NCBI GenBank assembly: GCA_944326545.1
Contig: CALVEH010000011.1
Coordinates: forward strand, 1-56,763
Origin: Candidatus Gastranaerophilales bacterium
Lineage (GTDB): Bacteria > Cyanobacteriota > Vampirovibrionia > Gastranaerophilales > Gastranaerophilaceae
DNA: 56,763 nucleotides
Reading direction: 5' to 3'
Positions 1 through 8,546 of this stretch are shown here, in pieces. The notes under the pieces were generated by a model that saw only the letters and a program-made list of their open reading frames with translations, was not told where the DNA came from and ran no database searches. Within the stretch, counting starts at the first letter, position 1. Each line of letters opens with the position of its first letter. The translations under genes were made by a program, and so were the position numbers.

Positions 1-413
1 TTCAATGGTTGCGCCTCAGTGACGAAGGTAACCACTTCGTTATTACCCCTCTCCTCGCAAGTGACATTTAGTCACTTACTCGTCGGCAGAGTGCCACATC
101 GGCAAAGTCCAATTGATTTTACAAAGTTCAATGGTTGCGCCTCAGTGACGAAGGTAACCACTTCGTTATTACCCCTCTCCTCGCAAGTGACATTTAGTCA
201 CTTTCTCGTCGGCAGAGTGCCACATCGGCAAAGTCCAATTGATTTTACAAAGTTCAATAGTTGCGCCTTAGTGACGAAGGTAACCACTTCGTTATTACCC
301 CTCTCCTCGCAAGTGACATTTAGTCACTTTCTCGTCGGCAGAGTGCCACATCGGCAAAGTCCAATTGATTTTACAAAGTTCAATAGTTGCGCCTTAGTGA
401 CGAAGGTAACCGA
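1..413. repeat. 126-bp tandem direct repeat array
   Basis: Three full copies start at 1, 127 and 253, and a partial fourth starts at 379. The period is exactly 126 bp, with very few differences between copies (for example CAATGG in copies 1-2 versus CAATAG in copies 3-4). Each unit holds a short hairpin (AAGTGAC-ATTTA-GTCACTT), a CGAAG/CTTCG pair and a doubled TCGGCA word. Because 126 is a multiple of three, the array stays open in one frame as a 132-codon ORF. That ORF is a by-product of the repeat, with no ribosome-binding site and no protein-like composition. The array reaches the window edge, so more copies may lie upstream. Confidence 0.92.
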
Positions 414-638
414 TTAATCATTTTCTTGGATTTTGACGTTCACAAGGATTTGCATTCCGCTTCAAATTTTTATTCTAAAAATTTTACACTGCATTGTCCT
501 TGTTCACATAGGCACTGGGGACTGCGTCCTCGGCGTGCCTGTCTCAATCCGCTCGGCAGAGTACCACATCGGCAAGCTCTACTATAATAAAATTAATCAA
601 TTGTTTTTGCAACAAGAATTTCATGCTATCCTATACCT
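414..638. other. Intergenic region with repeat remnant and hairpin
   Basis: I see no gene here. An imperfect hairpin lies at about 511-539 (GGCAC pairs with GTGCC around a GGAC/GTCC inner stem). A degenerate piece of the upstream repeat lies at about 551-576 (CTCGGCAGAGTACCACATCG, against GTCGGCAGAGTGCCACATCG in the array). A TATAAT at 583-588 could serve the PadR gene that follows, but no clear -35 box is visible. Confidence 0.5.
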
Positions 639-1151
639 ATGATTGAACTTCTTATTCTGTATAGTTTAAAAAATCGTGAACGTACGCTTTACTCTTTGCG
701 TGCCGATATTATAGAAAAGTTTGGCTATTTCACAAAGCCAAGTGTTGGGACTTTGCACCCTGCTCTTAAAAGGTTGCTTGCTTCAAATGTTGTTACTTTG
801 AGAAACGACTACTCTCAAGGTGGAAAAAAGTCTACCTATTACGGTTTAGCTATGCATTGGACAAAAAAGTTTCATGATTTGTTTTTTACCCCGCTTAGCG
901 AAAATCCGACTTTGTTTTTTACAGAAATTCAATCTCGTATCGCTGTTATGTCGTTGCTCGATGATGAGCTAAAACAAACTTTTATTGATGATATTTTAAT
1001 TAAGCTGGAATCATTTTTGCTTGATATGCAAAATGCGCTTGATGATGAATATATAAAATACGACAATTATCAAAAAGCTCTTTTGAAAAAGAATATAAAT
1101 GATGTAGAAAATTTTAAAAAGTTTATTCAAGAATTGGAGGGTAATATTTAA
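639..1151 (+). CDS. PadR-family transcriptional regulator
   Basis: A 170-residue protein whose first 75 or so residues fit the PadR winged-helix fold. A first helix (LLILYSLKNRERTLYSLR) is followed by a recognition region (SVGTLHPALKRLLASNVV) and the wing (GGKKSTYYGLA). The C-terminal half is helical and presumably dimerises. PadR proteins are usually repressors of stress or transport genes, but the target is not evident. No Shine-Dalgarno sequence precedes the ATG; a TATCCT box ends 6 nt before it, so a leaderless mRNA is possible. The stop overlaps the next start by one base (TAATG), which suggests translational coupling to the radical SAM gene. Confidence 0.8.
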   Translation: MIELLILYSLKNRERTLYSLRADIIEKFGYFTKPSVGTLHPALKRLLASNVVTLRNDYSQGGKKSTYYGLAMHWTKKFHDLFFTPLSENPTLFFTEIQSRIAVMSLLDDELKQTFIDDILIKLESFLLDMQNALDDEYIKYDNYQKALLKKNINDVENFKKFIQELEGNI

Positions 1152-2434
1152 TGAGTGCTGTTATATCCGAAATTCTTGAAGATTCTATTGCTCAAGAACT
1201 TGAATTTGAAAAAGGGGATAAAATCCTTTCTATTAACGGTGAAAAGCCGCAAGACATGATTGATTACCGCTATATGATGTGTAGCGAAGATGTTGAGATT
1301 GAAATTGAAAAAACAAACGGTGAGATTGAAGTCTTTGAAATAGAAAAAGATTTTGATGAAGATTTGGGCGTTGTATTTGAATCAGCTGTTTTTGACAGAA
1401 TAAAGCCTTGCACAAATCATTGTATTTTTTGCTTTGTTGATCAGCAGCCTAAAGGTTTAAGAAAATCCTTATACATCAAAGATGATGACTATAGGCTTTC
1501 ATACTTGCAAGGTACTTATGTTACTTTGACTAATTTGACAGAAAAAGACAAAAAAAGAATTGAACAGTTGCACCTCGGACCTTTGTATGTCTCAGTACAT
1601 ACGACAAACCCCGACTTGCGTTCAAAGATGCTTAACAACCCTAAAGCTGCTAATATTCTTGAAGATTTGAAATGGCTAAAAAATGCAGATATCCCAATAC
1701 ACGCGCAGATTGTTCTTTGTCCGGGGTATAACGATGGTGAGGAGCTTGAAAAAACTCTTAAAGACTTTGAAAAGTTTAAGTCAATAATTCAATCTGTAGC
1801 GATTGTGCCTGTTGGTATTACACGTTTTCATAAAAATGATTTAAAAACTTTAACCAAAGAAAATGCTTTGCACGTTATTAAACAGGTTGAAGATTTTAAT
1901 AAAAAAGTAAAAAAACATCTTGCGATGGCGAGTGATGAGTTCTTTTTAAAGGCGGATTATCCGATTCCCGATAAAAAATATTACGGAAGCTTTTCTCAAC
2001 TTGAAGACGGGGTTGGGGCATTGAGGCTTTTAATAGACGATTTTGAAAAACGTAAAAAGAAATTACCTAAAAAGCTTGCTAAATCCGTAAAATATACTTT
2101 TGCTGTTGCGCAAAGTTCTATAAATGTTTTCAAAGATATTGTTGATACTCTTAATTCGATTGAAAATTTTAATGGCGAGATTGTTGAACTTAAAAACGAG
2201 TTCTTTGGCTCAAATGTCACTGTTGCCGGCTTAATAACGGGGCAGGATTTAATAAACCAATTAAAAGAAAAAGACATAGAAAATCTTGTTATTCCTTCAA
2301 TTATGCTTAGAGAATTTACAAATGATTTTTTGGATAACGTCACTTTGGCTCAAGCAGAAAAAGAGCTGGGTTGCAAAATCCATGTTATAAAAGACATTTA
2401 TTCAACAGCAGAAATAATAAACCTGTTAGTATAG
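1151..2434 (+). CDS. DUF512 radical SAM protein with N-terminal PDZ-like domain
   Basis: A 427-residue protein. Residues 1-70 look like a PDZ-like domain (GDKILSINGEKPQDMIDYR). A radical SAM cluster motif follows with Cys87, Cys91 and Cys94 (CTNHCIFC), and the C-terminal part is the DUF512 region. The architecture matches the family called a putative Fe-S oxidoreductase in cyanobacteria and many anaerobes; its substrate is unknown. GGAGGG about ten bases upstream supports the ATG. It is translationally coupled to the PadR gene and ends 9 bp inside the convergent dgkA. In Firmicutes relatives this family often sits beside der; here der is about 53 kb away. Confidence 0.88.
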   Translation: MSAVISEILEDSIAQELEFEKGDKILSINGEKPQDMIDYRYMMCSEDVEIEIEKTNGEIEVFEIEKDFDEDLGVVFESAVFDRIKPCTNHCIFCFVDQQPKGLRKSLYIKDDDYRLSYLQGTYVTLTNLTEKDKKRIEQLHLGPLYVSVHTTNPDLRSKMLNNPKAANILEDLKWLKNADIPIHAQIVLCPGYNDGEELEKTLKDFEKFKSIIQSVAIVPVGITRFHKNDLKTLTKENALHVIKQVEDFNKKVKKHLAMASDEFFLKADYPIPDKKYYGSFSQLEDGVGALRLLIDDFEKRKKKLPKKLAKSVKYTFAVAQSSINVFKDIVDTLNSIENFNGEIVELKNEFFGSNVTVAGLITGQDLINQLKEKDIENLVIPSIMLREFTNDFLDNVTLAQAEKELGCKIHVIKDIYSTAEIINLLV

Positions 2435-2806
2435 ATACATAATCAACAGTTTGCGTCCAAAAAGCATCAAACCTATCAAGATGCTTGTCATCGCTGCAAT
2501 CAAAACAACTCCGGCAGAGAGGTCTTTTGCCATTTTTACCATTTTTGAATATTTGTTTTTGTACAATGCATCAAGCGCAAATTCTATTACAGAATTAAAC
2601 AGTTCTGCTGTTATAACAAAGCTTATTGATAATATTAAAACGCAATATTCAATACATTTAAAGTTAAGTAAAATCCCTCCAACTATTGCCAAAAAACCGA
2701 CAAGTAGATGAAATCTGTAATTTCTTTGAGACTTGTATGCAACGCTCAATCCTTGAAGAGCGTATGACAAGCTTTTTTTGTAACCGCTTGATGTAAATTT
2801 TGACAT
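2426..2806 (-). CDS. dgkA: Diacylglycerol / undecaprenol kinase
   Basis: A 126-residue integral membrane kinase with three predicted helices. The family signature ELFNSVIEFALDALY is followed by KDLSAGVVLIAA. Gram-positive and cyanobacterial members mostly phosphorylate undecaprenol, recycling the cell-wall lipid carrier; which lipid is used here cannot be read from sequence. It is the last gene of pgpH-ybeY-dgkA, 2 bp after ybeY, an order widely conserved in bacteria. Its 3' end overlaps the convergent DUF512 gene by 9 bp. Confidence 0.9.
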   Translation of the reverse strand: MSKFTSSGYKKSLSYALQGLSVAYKSQRNYRFHLLVGFLAIVGGILLNFKCIEYCVLILSISFVITAELFNSVIEFALDALYKNKYSKMVKMAKDLSAGVVLIAAMTSILIGLMLFGRKLLIMYLY

Positions 2807-2808
2807 CT

Positions 2809-3336
2809 TTACTCACTCTTTGAATTAATTATTTCTTGTTGGATATTCCACATTTCAACCAGAGATTTTTCATCTTGGTGATCATATCCCAACAAGTGTA
2901 GTATACCATGAGCAATTAAAAAATATAATTCTTCTTTAAAAGAGTTGTTACCGTGATCTAAAGATTTTGATTGTTCCAGCGCTTTGTCCAAAGAGATGAT
3001 AATTTCTCCAAGGTTAATTTCGTTATCAAAAATAAATCTTTCTTCCTTTGGGCTGTCAGCAAATATTGCAAAAGTTATAACATCTGTAGGCGAATCCTTT
3101 TGTCTGTATTCTCTATTGATTTCGTGTATTTTTTCGTTATCGCAAAAAACAATATCAAAATACAAAAGTTTGAAATCATAATCTTTAAGACAAGAAGCAT
3201 CAACTAAATTTTGTTTGTTCAAAAAGGCTTTTACCATTGAGATAGCGTCATTTGTCACTTGAGCTAAATCAAGTTTTTGAGAAAAATCTTCATAGGTGTT
3301 TTCAATAAAGATATTAATTTCTTTAGTTTTGTTCAT
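2809..3336 (-). CDS. ybeY: Endoribonuclease YbeY (rRNA maturation factor)
   Basis: A 175-residue metal-dependent endoribonuclease acting in 16S rRNA 3'-end processing and ribosome quality control. The zinc motif HGILHLLGYDH is intact with His143, His147 and His153. The conserved DVITFAI and GEIIISLD strands precede it. It starts 14 bp inside the end of pgpH and lies 2 bp before dgkA, so the three genes form one operon. Length is normal for the family, with a slightly extended N-terminus of about 30 residues. Confidence 0.95.
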   Translation of the reverse strand: MNKTKEINIFIENTYEDFSQKLDLAQVTNDAISMVKAFLNKQNLVDASCLKDYDFKLLYFDIVFCDNEKIHEINREYRQKDSPTDVITFAIFADSPKEERFIFDNEINLGEIIISLDKALEQSKSLDHGNNSFKEELYFLIAHGILHLLGYDHQDEKSLVEMWNIQQEIINSKSE

Positions 3337-5551
3337 CTTTTTTTTCTGAGTCTTCTGTTTTTTGTAAGTGCTTTTGTATTTTCTTTTCGATTTTTTCTTC
3401 GTCGTCAGTTGTTATTTTATCAGGAGCTACGAATTTTTTCTTTAATGCTTTTTCTTCAAGCTCTTGGATAATGTTTTCGTGGTATTTAATTCTTTGGTGG
3501 TGAGCAGCTCTTAAGTTTTTGCTTAAAGCTGTTGCAATTGTTTTTAAATCTTTAAGAGTTAACGGGCTGTCAGAGAGTTGTCCGTCGTTAAGTTTTGTTT
3601 GAATAATTTTGTTTATCATTGCATCAAGTTCTTCTTGAGAGTGGTCTTTAAGCGTTCTTGCTGCTGATTCTACAGAGTCTGCAATCATAAGGATTGCTGT
3701 TTCTTTCATATTAGGTCTTGGGCCTGTGTAACGGAATTGTTCTTCTGTAACTTTTTCTTCGCCTTCTTCAAGTTTAGCTTGGTTGTAGAAATAGCTTGCA
3801 ACAGAGTCACCGTGGTGTTGAACGATGAAGTTTTGTACTACAGGAGGCAATCCGTATTCCTTTGCTAAATCAATACCGTCTTTTGGGTGAGCGGTAATAA
3901 CCATTTTGCTTAATCTTGGATTGAGCTTGTGGTGTGGGTTTTCAATACCAAAATATGTTTGGTTTTCAACAAAGAACAATGGTCTTTTTAGTTTTCCTAT
4001 ATCGTGATACAAAGCACCTACCCTTGCCAATACAGGGTCTGCTCCGATAGCTTCTGCGGCTGTTTCACAGAGGTTTGCTACCATTAAACAGTGCGCAAAA
4101 GTTCCGGGTGCTTCAAATTGCAAACGTTTTAATAAAGGTTGATTGTTGTCTGCTAACTCTGCCAAACCGTAAGGAGTAACGAGCTTAAATAAGCTTTCAA
4201 ATAACGGAATTATACCTAAAACGATAATACCGCTAAGTAAACCGTTAACGGTTCCTATAAGAGTGTTTGTCCATACTAAATTGGAATCTATAGGGTTTAT
4301 AGAGTTTTCTATTAAGTAGATTATTAAAATAGAAAATAACATTGATAACCCTACTTCGCCACCGATTTTAATTAGGTCAAATCTTCTTGAATATCTTATT
4401 TTAGATGTTGCTATTGCTGCGATTATACAAACTGTAATAAATACTGCTGCAGGTTGTATTGGAATTTGTTCTGACAGTGAAATTACTGTTATAAGAATTA
4501 TTGAAGCAATTACAGAAACTCTTGGGTTTGTAAATACCGCTATAAGAACTGCAACTGCAGGGAATGGCAAGAAGTAGAACGAACTACCTGTAGGCAATAC
4601 TGTTGCGAGCCCTGCCATTAAAATAGCCAATATTGCTAATACAGAAAGATAGTTTTTGGTTACGTATTGTTTTTCGTAATACAAGAGATAGTATAAAAGG
4701 GTTATTACACCTAAAGAAACAAGAGCTAATATACCAACTACCCCTTTAGGGTTGAGTTCTAGTATGTTGTAGCCTGCTTTTTGCAAAGCATCTTTTTTTA
4801 CTCTTGTTACAGGTTCTCCTGCGAATACTATTCTGTCACCTTTTTCGAATTTTACAACTGTTGGTGCAACTGAGTTTATAGCGTTTTTCTTAGCCAATTC
4901 TGTTGCTGTTTCGTCAAACACCATGTTAGGAACTATTACTTGTTCCAACAGTGCTGATATAACTCTTATCTCTCCTTTTGATGTTTCAAAATGAGAGTTT
5001 CTTAAAATCATTGTATTTAGGTTGTTTTTTTCAAAATCTTTTTCTGTAACACCTTGATTAAGTACGTTGCTTAGAGTTTTTTTAGCTTTAGCAAGTGTGC
5101 TGTGAAGATGTTCGTCTGATGAATTAATAAGATAATTTAGGACATAATCCTTATTATAGTTGCTATCAAAGTCAAAAAGTAACATCATGTCATCTTTTTT
5201 CTTTGCATAATTTGCGTCTTTGGCTCTGATTTGTTCTATTGCTTTAACAAGTGTTGCGTAATTATTTTTAATGTAAGTATCTTCTGCCGGAGTAAGTATC
5301 GGCTCTACTTTTTGAGCAATTTCTTTTTTATTTTGTTCTGTTTTAAAAGTATCTACAACTTTTATTGTTTTTGGAGCAATAATTTCTTTTTTACTTGTTC
5401 CGTCATCAGCGATTATGCTTTGGAACAGGTAGTATCTTGCACCAAGTGTAGCTGTCATTAAAAATGCAAATAAAATAAAAGCAAGCAAGTTGATTACTTT
5501 TGTAGATGAAAAAGTATCTGCAAGCAGGTTAAAAAATTCAATTTTTTTCAT
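3323..5551 (-). CDS. pgpH: 7TM-HD phosphohydrolase, PgpH/YqfF family
   Basis: A 742-residue membrane protein. It has an N-terminal transmembrane helix (about 18-42), a large extracytoplasmic 7TMR-HDED domain to about residue 265, a block of seven helices to about 480, and a C-terminal cytosolic HD phosphohydrolase domain with the metal site VGALYHDIGKL. Characterised members degrade the second messenger c-di-AMP to pApA. A charged tail rich in Lys and Glu ends the protein. It heads the pgpH-ybeY-dgkA operon, reading from a promoter at about 5591-5618. No clear Shine-Dalgarno precedes the ATG. Confidence 0.92.
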   Translation of the reverse strand: MKKIEFFNLLADTFSSTKVINLLAFILFAFLMTATLGARYYLFQSIIADDGTSKKEIIAPKTIKVVDTFKTEQNKKEIAQKVEPILTPAEDTYIKNNYATLVKAIEQIRAKDANYAKKKDDMMLLFDFDSNYNKDYVLNYLINSSDEHLHSTLAKAKKTLSNVLNQGVTEKDFEKNNLNTMILRNSHFETSKGEIRVISALLEQVIVPNMVFDETATELAKKNAINSVAPTVVKFEKGDRIVFAGEPVTRVKKDALQKAGYNILELNPKGVVGILALVSLGVITLLYYLLYYEKQYVTKNYLSVLAILAILMAGLATVLPTGSSFYFLPFPAVAVLIAVFTNPRVSVIASIILITVISLSEQIPIQPAAVFITVCIIAAIATSKIRYSRRFDLIKIGGEVGLSMLFSILIIYLIENSINPIDSNLVWTNTLIGTVNGLLSGIIVLGIIPLFESLFKLVTPYGLAELADNNQPLLKRLQFEAPGTFAHCLMVANLCETAAEAIGADPVLARVGALYHDIGKLKRPLFFVENQTYFGIENPHHKLNPRLSKMVITAHPKDGIDLAKEYGLPPVVQNFIVQHHGDSVASYFYNQAKLEEGEEKVTEEQFRYTGPRPNMKETAILMIADSVESAARTLKDHSQEELDAMINKIIQTKLNDGQLSDSPLTLKDLKTIATALSKNLRAAHHQRIKYHENIIQELEEKALKKKFVAPDKITTDDEEKIEKKIQKHLQKTEDSEKKDEQN

Positions 5552-5590
5552 ATTTATTCATTTCTCATAATATTTGTTTTAGTTACAGAT

Positions 5591-5618
5591 ATTTTAATAC
5601 TTATATCAATATTTGCAA
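5591..5618 (-). promoter_or_regulatory. Predicted sigma70 promoter for pgpH
   Basis: Read on the minus strand, TTGCAA (5613-5618) is separated by 16 bp from TAAAAT (5591-5596). The start of transcription would fall about 35 nt upstream of the pgpH ATG. Confidence 0.5.
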
Positions 5619-5756
5619 TCCTACCTTAGGATGAGCACTATAAGAGGAAACTTTTATGCATGCTGACTTATCAATCAAATAGTTGATGTAAATAGTTATA
5701 AAAACGGTAAAATCATATGTAAGATATGTTTAAATACGTACAGGAAAGATTTATAA

Positions 5757-5912
5757 ATGAAGATCAATTCCGCAGATTTTACAGATTTTGATGAAAGAAA
5801 GCTTACACTTGCAGAGGTAATTGCAAATCAGCACCCTGTTATTAACGGTTGGATTATGTTGAGTGCTGTAGCAATTATAGCTTTGTATGCAATAACTTTC
5901 ACAACATTATAA
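5757..5912 (+). CDS. 51-residue single-span membrane peptide
   Basis: A short ORF with a good ribosome-binding site (AGGAAAG, 8 nt spacing). It has a charged N-terminal half (DFTDFDERKLTLAEVIANQH) and one hydrophobic helix (WIMLSAVAIIALYAITF). It is followed by its own rho-independent terminator at 5964-5993, so it looks like a one-gene transcription unit. I do not recognise the family. Small membrane peptides of this shape are often regulators or subunits of larger membrane complexes, but nothing here identifies a partner. The genes on both sides are on the opposite strand. Confidence 0.65.
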   Translation: MKINSADFTDFDERKLTLAEVIANQHPVINGWIMLSAVAIIALYAITFTTL

Positions 5913-5963
5913 AGTTTTTTTTAATTCCCAGACATAGCACATTGTGCTAATGTTTAAAACGAC

Positions 5964-5993
5964 AGAGATGCACCTATACATCTCTTTTTTTTG
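5964..5993 (+). terminator. Rho-independent terminator of the 51-residue peptide gene
   Basis: The stem AGAGATG / CATCTCT (5964-5970 with 5979-5985) is followed by a run of eight T. Confidence 0.8.
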
Positions 5994-6002
5994 CTTTTTT
6001 TG

Positions 6003-6034
6003 TAAAAAAAAGAGGTGACTTGCACCTCTTTTTT
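6003..6034 (-). terminator. Terminator of the ilvD-yebC unit, probably bidirectional
   Basis: The 8-bp stem AAGAGGTG / CACCTCTT (6010-6017 with 6023-6030) is flanked by an A-run on the left and a T-run on the right, so it can act on both strands. It abuts the yebC stop codon at 6033. Confidence 0.8.
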
Positions 6035-6785
6035 ATATTTGAACTTTTTCCATTACCTCATCAGGTATATCGAAGTTAGAGTAAACATTTTGTACATCAT
6101 CATGTTCTTCTAGCTTATCCATTAACAAAAGAATCATTTTAGCTGTTTTTTCATCAGTGATTTCTAATGTGTTTTGAGGTATTTTGGTAAGTTCTGCACT
6201 TGTGTGCTTGAATCCGAGTTTTTCTAAAGTTTCTACAACATTTTGGAAGTTATCAGGTTCTGTGATAACTTTGTATTCGTCTTCTTCATCTACAAAATCA
6301 TCTGCACCAGCATTGATTGCTTCATCGAAAAGTTTTTCATACTCGTTGTCTTCTTTTGAGAAAGTTACAACGCCAGCAGACTTAAACATCCAGCCTACGC
6401 AACCTGTTTCACCAAGGTTTCCGTTGAACTTAGTGAAGTAGCTTCTTATATCACCGGCAGTACGATTTCTGTTATCAGTCATTGCTTCTACAATAACTGC
6501 AACACCGCCTGCTCCGTAGCCTTCGTATGTTAGTTCTTCATAGTTTTCAGAAGCACCTGAGCCTGCGCCTTTTTCAATTGCTCTTTTGATATTGTCGTTT
6601 GGCAATCCGCCTGCTTTAGCTTTTTCTATAGCTGTTCTTAAACGGAAGTTACCGTTAGGGTCCGGTCCTCCCATTTTAGCTGCAACTATGATTTCTCTTG
6701 AGTATTTTTGAAAAGCAACACCTCTTTGGGCATCTACTTTTGCTTTTTTGTGTTTAATGGTTGACCATTTTGAGTGTCCTGACAT
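6033..6785 (-). CDS. yebC: YebC/PmpR family regulatory protein (TACO1-like)
   Basis: A 250-residue protein with the unmistakable family start [20 protein letters not shown], followed by [19 protein letters not shown] sequence and [17 protein letters not shown]. Family members bind DNA as transcription regulators, and recent work on some members points to a role in translation of difficult codon runs. Length is normal and all three family domains are present. It lies 19 bp after ilvD on the same strand, so it is probably co-transcribed, and it ends at the terminator at 6010-6030. Confidence 0.95.
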   Translation of the reverse strand: MSGHSKWSTIKHKKAKVDAQRGVAFQKYSREIIVAAKMGGPDPNGNFRLRTAIEKAKAGGLPNDNIKRAIEKGAGSGASENYEELTYEGYGAGGVAVIVEAMTDNRNRTAGDIRSYFTKFNGNLGETGCVGWMFKSAGVVTFSKEDNEYEKLFDEAINAGADDFVDEEDEYKVITEPDNFQNVVETLEKLGFKHTSAELTKIPQNTLEITDEKTAKMILLLMDKLEEHDDVQNVYSNFDIPDEVMEKVQI

Positions 6786-6804
6786 ATATATTTCCTTTAT
6801 TTAT

Positions 6805-8463
6805 CTATAATGTTACTGCGCCAACGTTTGAACTTTGAACGATTTTTGCGTATTTAGCCAAGTAGCCTTTAACTTCTTTAGGTTCCGGCATTACGAAGTT
6901 TTTGCGGCGTTCTTCAAGTTCAGAATCAGAAACTAAAAGTTCTATGCTTCTGTTTGGTATATCTATTTTAATTTTATCACCGTTTTTAATCAAGCCGATG
7001 ATTCCACCCATTGCTGCTTCAGGGCAAATATGACCTACACAAAGTCCTCTTGTTCCTCCAGAAAATCTTCCGTCTGTAATCAATGCTACCTTTGCACCAA
7101 GCCCTTTGCCTACAAGCATTGAAGTAGGCGCAAGCATTTCTCTCATTCCAGGGCCGCCTTTAGGGCCTTCATAACAGATTACAACGACATCACCTTCAAC
7201 AATTTGGTTTTTGTCGATTGCTTCCATTGTTTCTTCTTCTGAATTAAAGACTTTTGCTTTGCCTTCAAAAGTTAAAGCAGAAGGATCTACACCGGAAATT
7301 TTTATTACGGCTCCGTCTTTTGCTAAGTTGCCTTTTAATATACCTAATCCCGGATTTGAAGTAATCGGATTATCCAAAGTATGAATGATTGTGTTATCTG
7401 CCCAAGCTTGTTTTGCTATTTCGCTTATTTTTAAACCTGATACGCCTTTTGTATCCTTCATTTCCGGAGTATTTCCGTAAATTGTTTTCAATACGGCAGG
7501 GATTCCGCCTGCATTGTGCAAGTCAGTCATTGTTGGTAACGCTGACGGATCGAGTTTTATTATTTGAGGGATTTTGTAACTTAACTCATCAAAATCGTCC
7601 AATGTAATATTTATTCCGCCTGAATTAGCAATTGCTAAAAGGTGTAAAATGGAGTTTGTTGAACCGCCGAGAGCCAAGTCTGTAACTATTGCGTTTCTTA
7701 AAGAATCACGAGTGATTATATCTGACGGTTTGATGTTATGTTTTACAAGTTCAACGATTTGCATACCTGATTCAAAAGCTATTTGTTTCTTCTTTGCAGA
7801 AACTGCTGAAGCTGTTGCACAGAAAGGTAAACTCATACCCATAACTTCTGTTAAACAAGCCATTGTGTTTGCTGTGTATAATCCTTGGCAAGAACCTGCA
7901 GAAGGACAACATTCTTGTTCCATTTCGTGGAGTCTTTCTTCTGTGATTTGGCCTGCAGAAAGTTTGCCTATGGCTTCAAATGAACCGCGAATCATTGTCA
8001 AAACTTCATTTTTAGAGCAACCGTCCATCATTGGTCCGGCTGTTACAACAATACAAGGAATGTCTAATCTTAAAGCTGCAATTAACATACCAGGGGTGAT
8101 TTTGTCGCAGTTTGTTAAAAGCACAAGACCGTCAAGTTGGTGAGCTTCTGCTACTGTTTCAACACAGTCTGCTATCAAATCTCTTGATGGAAGTGAGTAT
8201 TTCATTCCGCAGTGACCCATTGCGATACCGTCACATACGGCAGGAACACCAAAGATAAACGATTGACCACCGCCTGAGTGTATCCCTTTTTCGATTTGTC
8301 TTTCAAGGTCTCTCATTCCTGCATGACCAGGGACTAAGTCTGAAAAAGAACTCGCAATACCGATAAACGGCTTTTTTAAACCTTCTTTTGAAACACCTGT
8401 CGCGTATAGCAAAGAACGGTGAGGTGCTTTATGTATCCCTTTTTTTACGCTGTCACTTCTCAT
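6805..8463 (-). CDS. ilvD: Dihydroxy-acid dehydratase
   Basis: An Fe-S enzyme that makes the 2-keto acid precursors of valine and isoleucine. The cluster-binding cysteines are in [13 protein letters not shown] and [10 protein letters not shown], and the catalytic region is [14 protein letters not shown]. Length is normal (552 residues). The longest ORF begins at 8472, but AGGA runs directly into that ATG. The second ATG at 8463 has 8 nt spacing and yields the usual MRSD start, so it is preferred. No other isoleucine or valine genes are in the window. It is divergent from the membrane protein gene at 8547. Confidence 0.95.
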   Translation of the reverse strand: MRSDSVKKGIHKAPHRSLLYATGVSKEGLKKPFIGIASSFSDLVPGHAGMRDLERQIEKGIHSGGGQSFIFGVPAVCDGIAMGHCGMKYSLPSRDLIADCVETVAEAHQLDGLVLLTNCDKITPGMLIAALRLDIPCIVVTAGPMMDGCSKNEVLTMIRGSFEAIGKLSAGQITEERLHEMEQECCPSAGSCQGLYTANTMACLTEVMGMSLPFCATASAVSAKKKQIAFESGMQIVELVKHNIKPSDIITRDSLRNAIVTDLALGGSTNSILHLLAIANSGGINITLDDFDELSYKIPQIIKLDPSALPTMTDLHNAGGIPAVLKTIYGNTPEMKDTKGVSGLKISEIAKQAWADNTIIHTLDNPITSNPGLGILKGNLAKDGAVIKISGVDPSALTFEGKAKVFNSEEETMEAIDKNQIVEGDVVVICYEGPKGGPGMREMLAPTSMLVGKGLGAKVALITDGRFSGGTRGLCVGHICPEAAMGGIIGLIKNGDKIKIDIPNRSIELLVSDSELEERRKNFVMPEPKEVKGYLAKYAKIVQSSNVGAVTL

Positions 8464-8504
8464 AGATGTCATCCTGTTTATTAACTACTATTGTTACAGT
8501 TAAA

Positions 8505-8510
8505 ATTATA
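8505..8510 (-). promoter_or_regulatory. -10 box for ilvD
   Basis: A TATAAT on the minus strand places transcription start about 35 nt upstream of the ilvD ATG. No strong -35 box is visible. It lies back to back with the -10 box of the divergent gene. Confidence 0.45.
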
Positions 8511-8530
8511 CTACAAGTTTTTATGAAATA

Positions 8531-8546
8531 TGGTATAATTCAGAAT
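8531..8546 (+). promoter_or_regulatory. Extended -10 promoter giving a leaderless mRNA
   Basis: TGGTATAAT, an extended -10 box (TATAAT at 8534-8539), ends exactly 7 nt before the ATG at 8547. Transcription would start at or next to the A of the start codon. There is no Shine-Dalgarno sequence. Confidence 0.6.

Noticed and set aside
19..417. 132-codon open frame across the start of the window
   Set aside because: It is the 126-bp repeat read in a frame that stays open because the period is divisible by three. There is no ribosome-binding site and the protein is an exact tandem copy of a low-quality sequence.
1..600. Repeats at the window start considered as a CRISPR array
   Set aside because: The repeat unit is 126 bp with no variable spacers, and no cas genes are visible.
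5656..5682. Eight-codon frame with a good AGAGGA site upstream of the 51-residue peptide
   Set aside because: It could be a leader peptide, but eight codons with a random-looking sequence and no attenuator-like structure are not enough to call.
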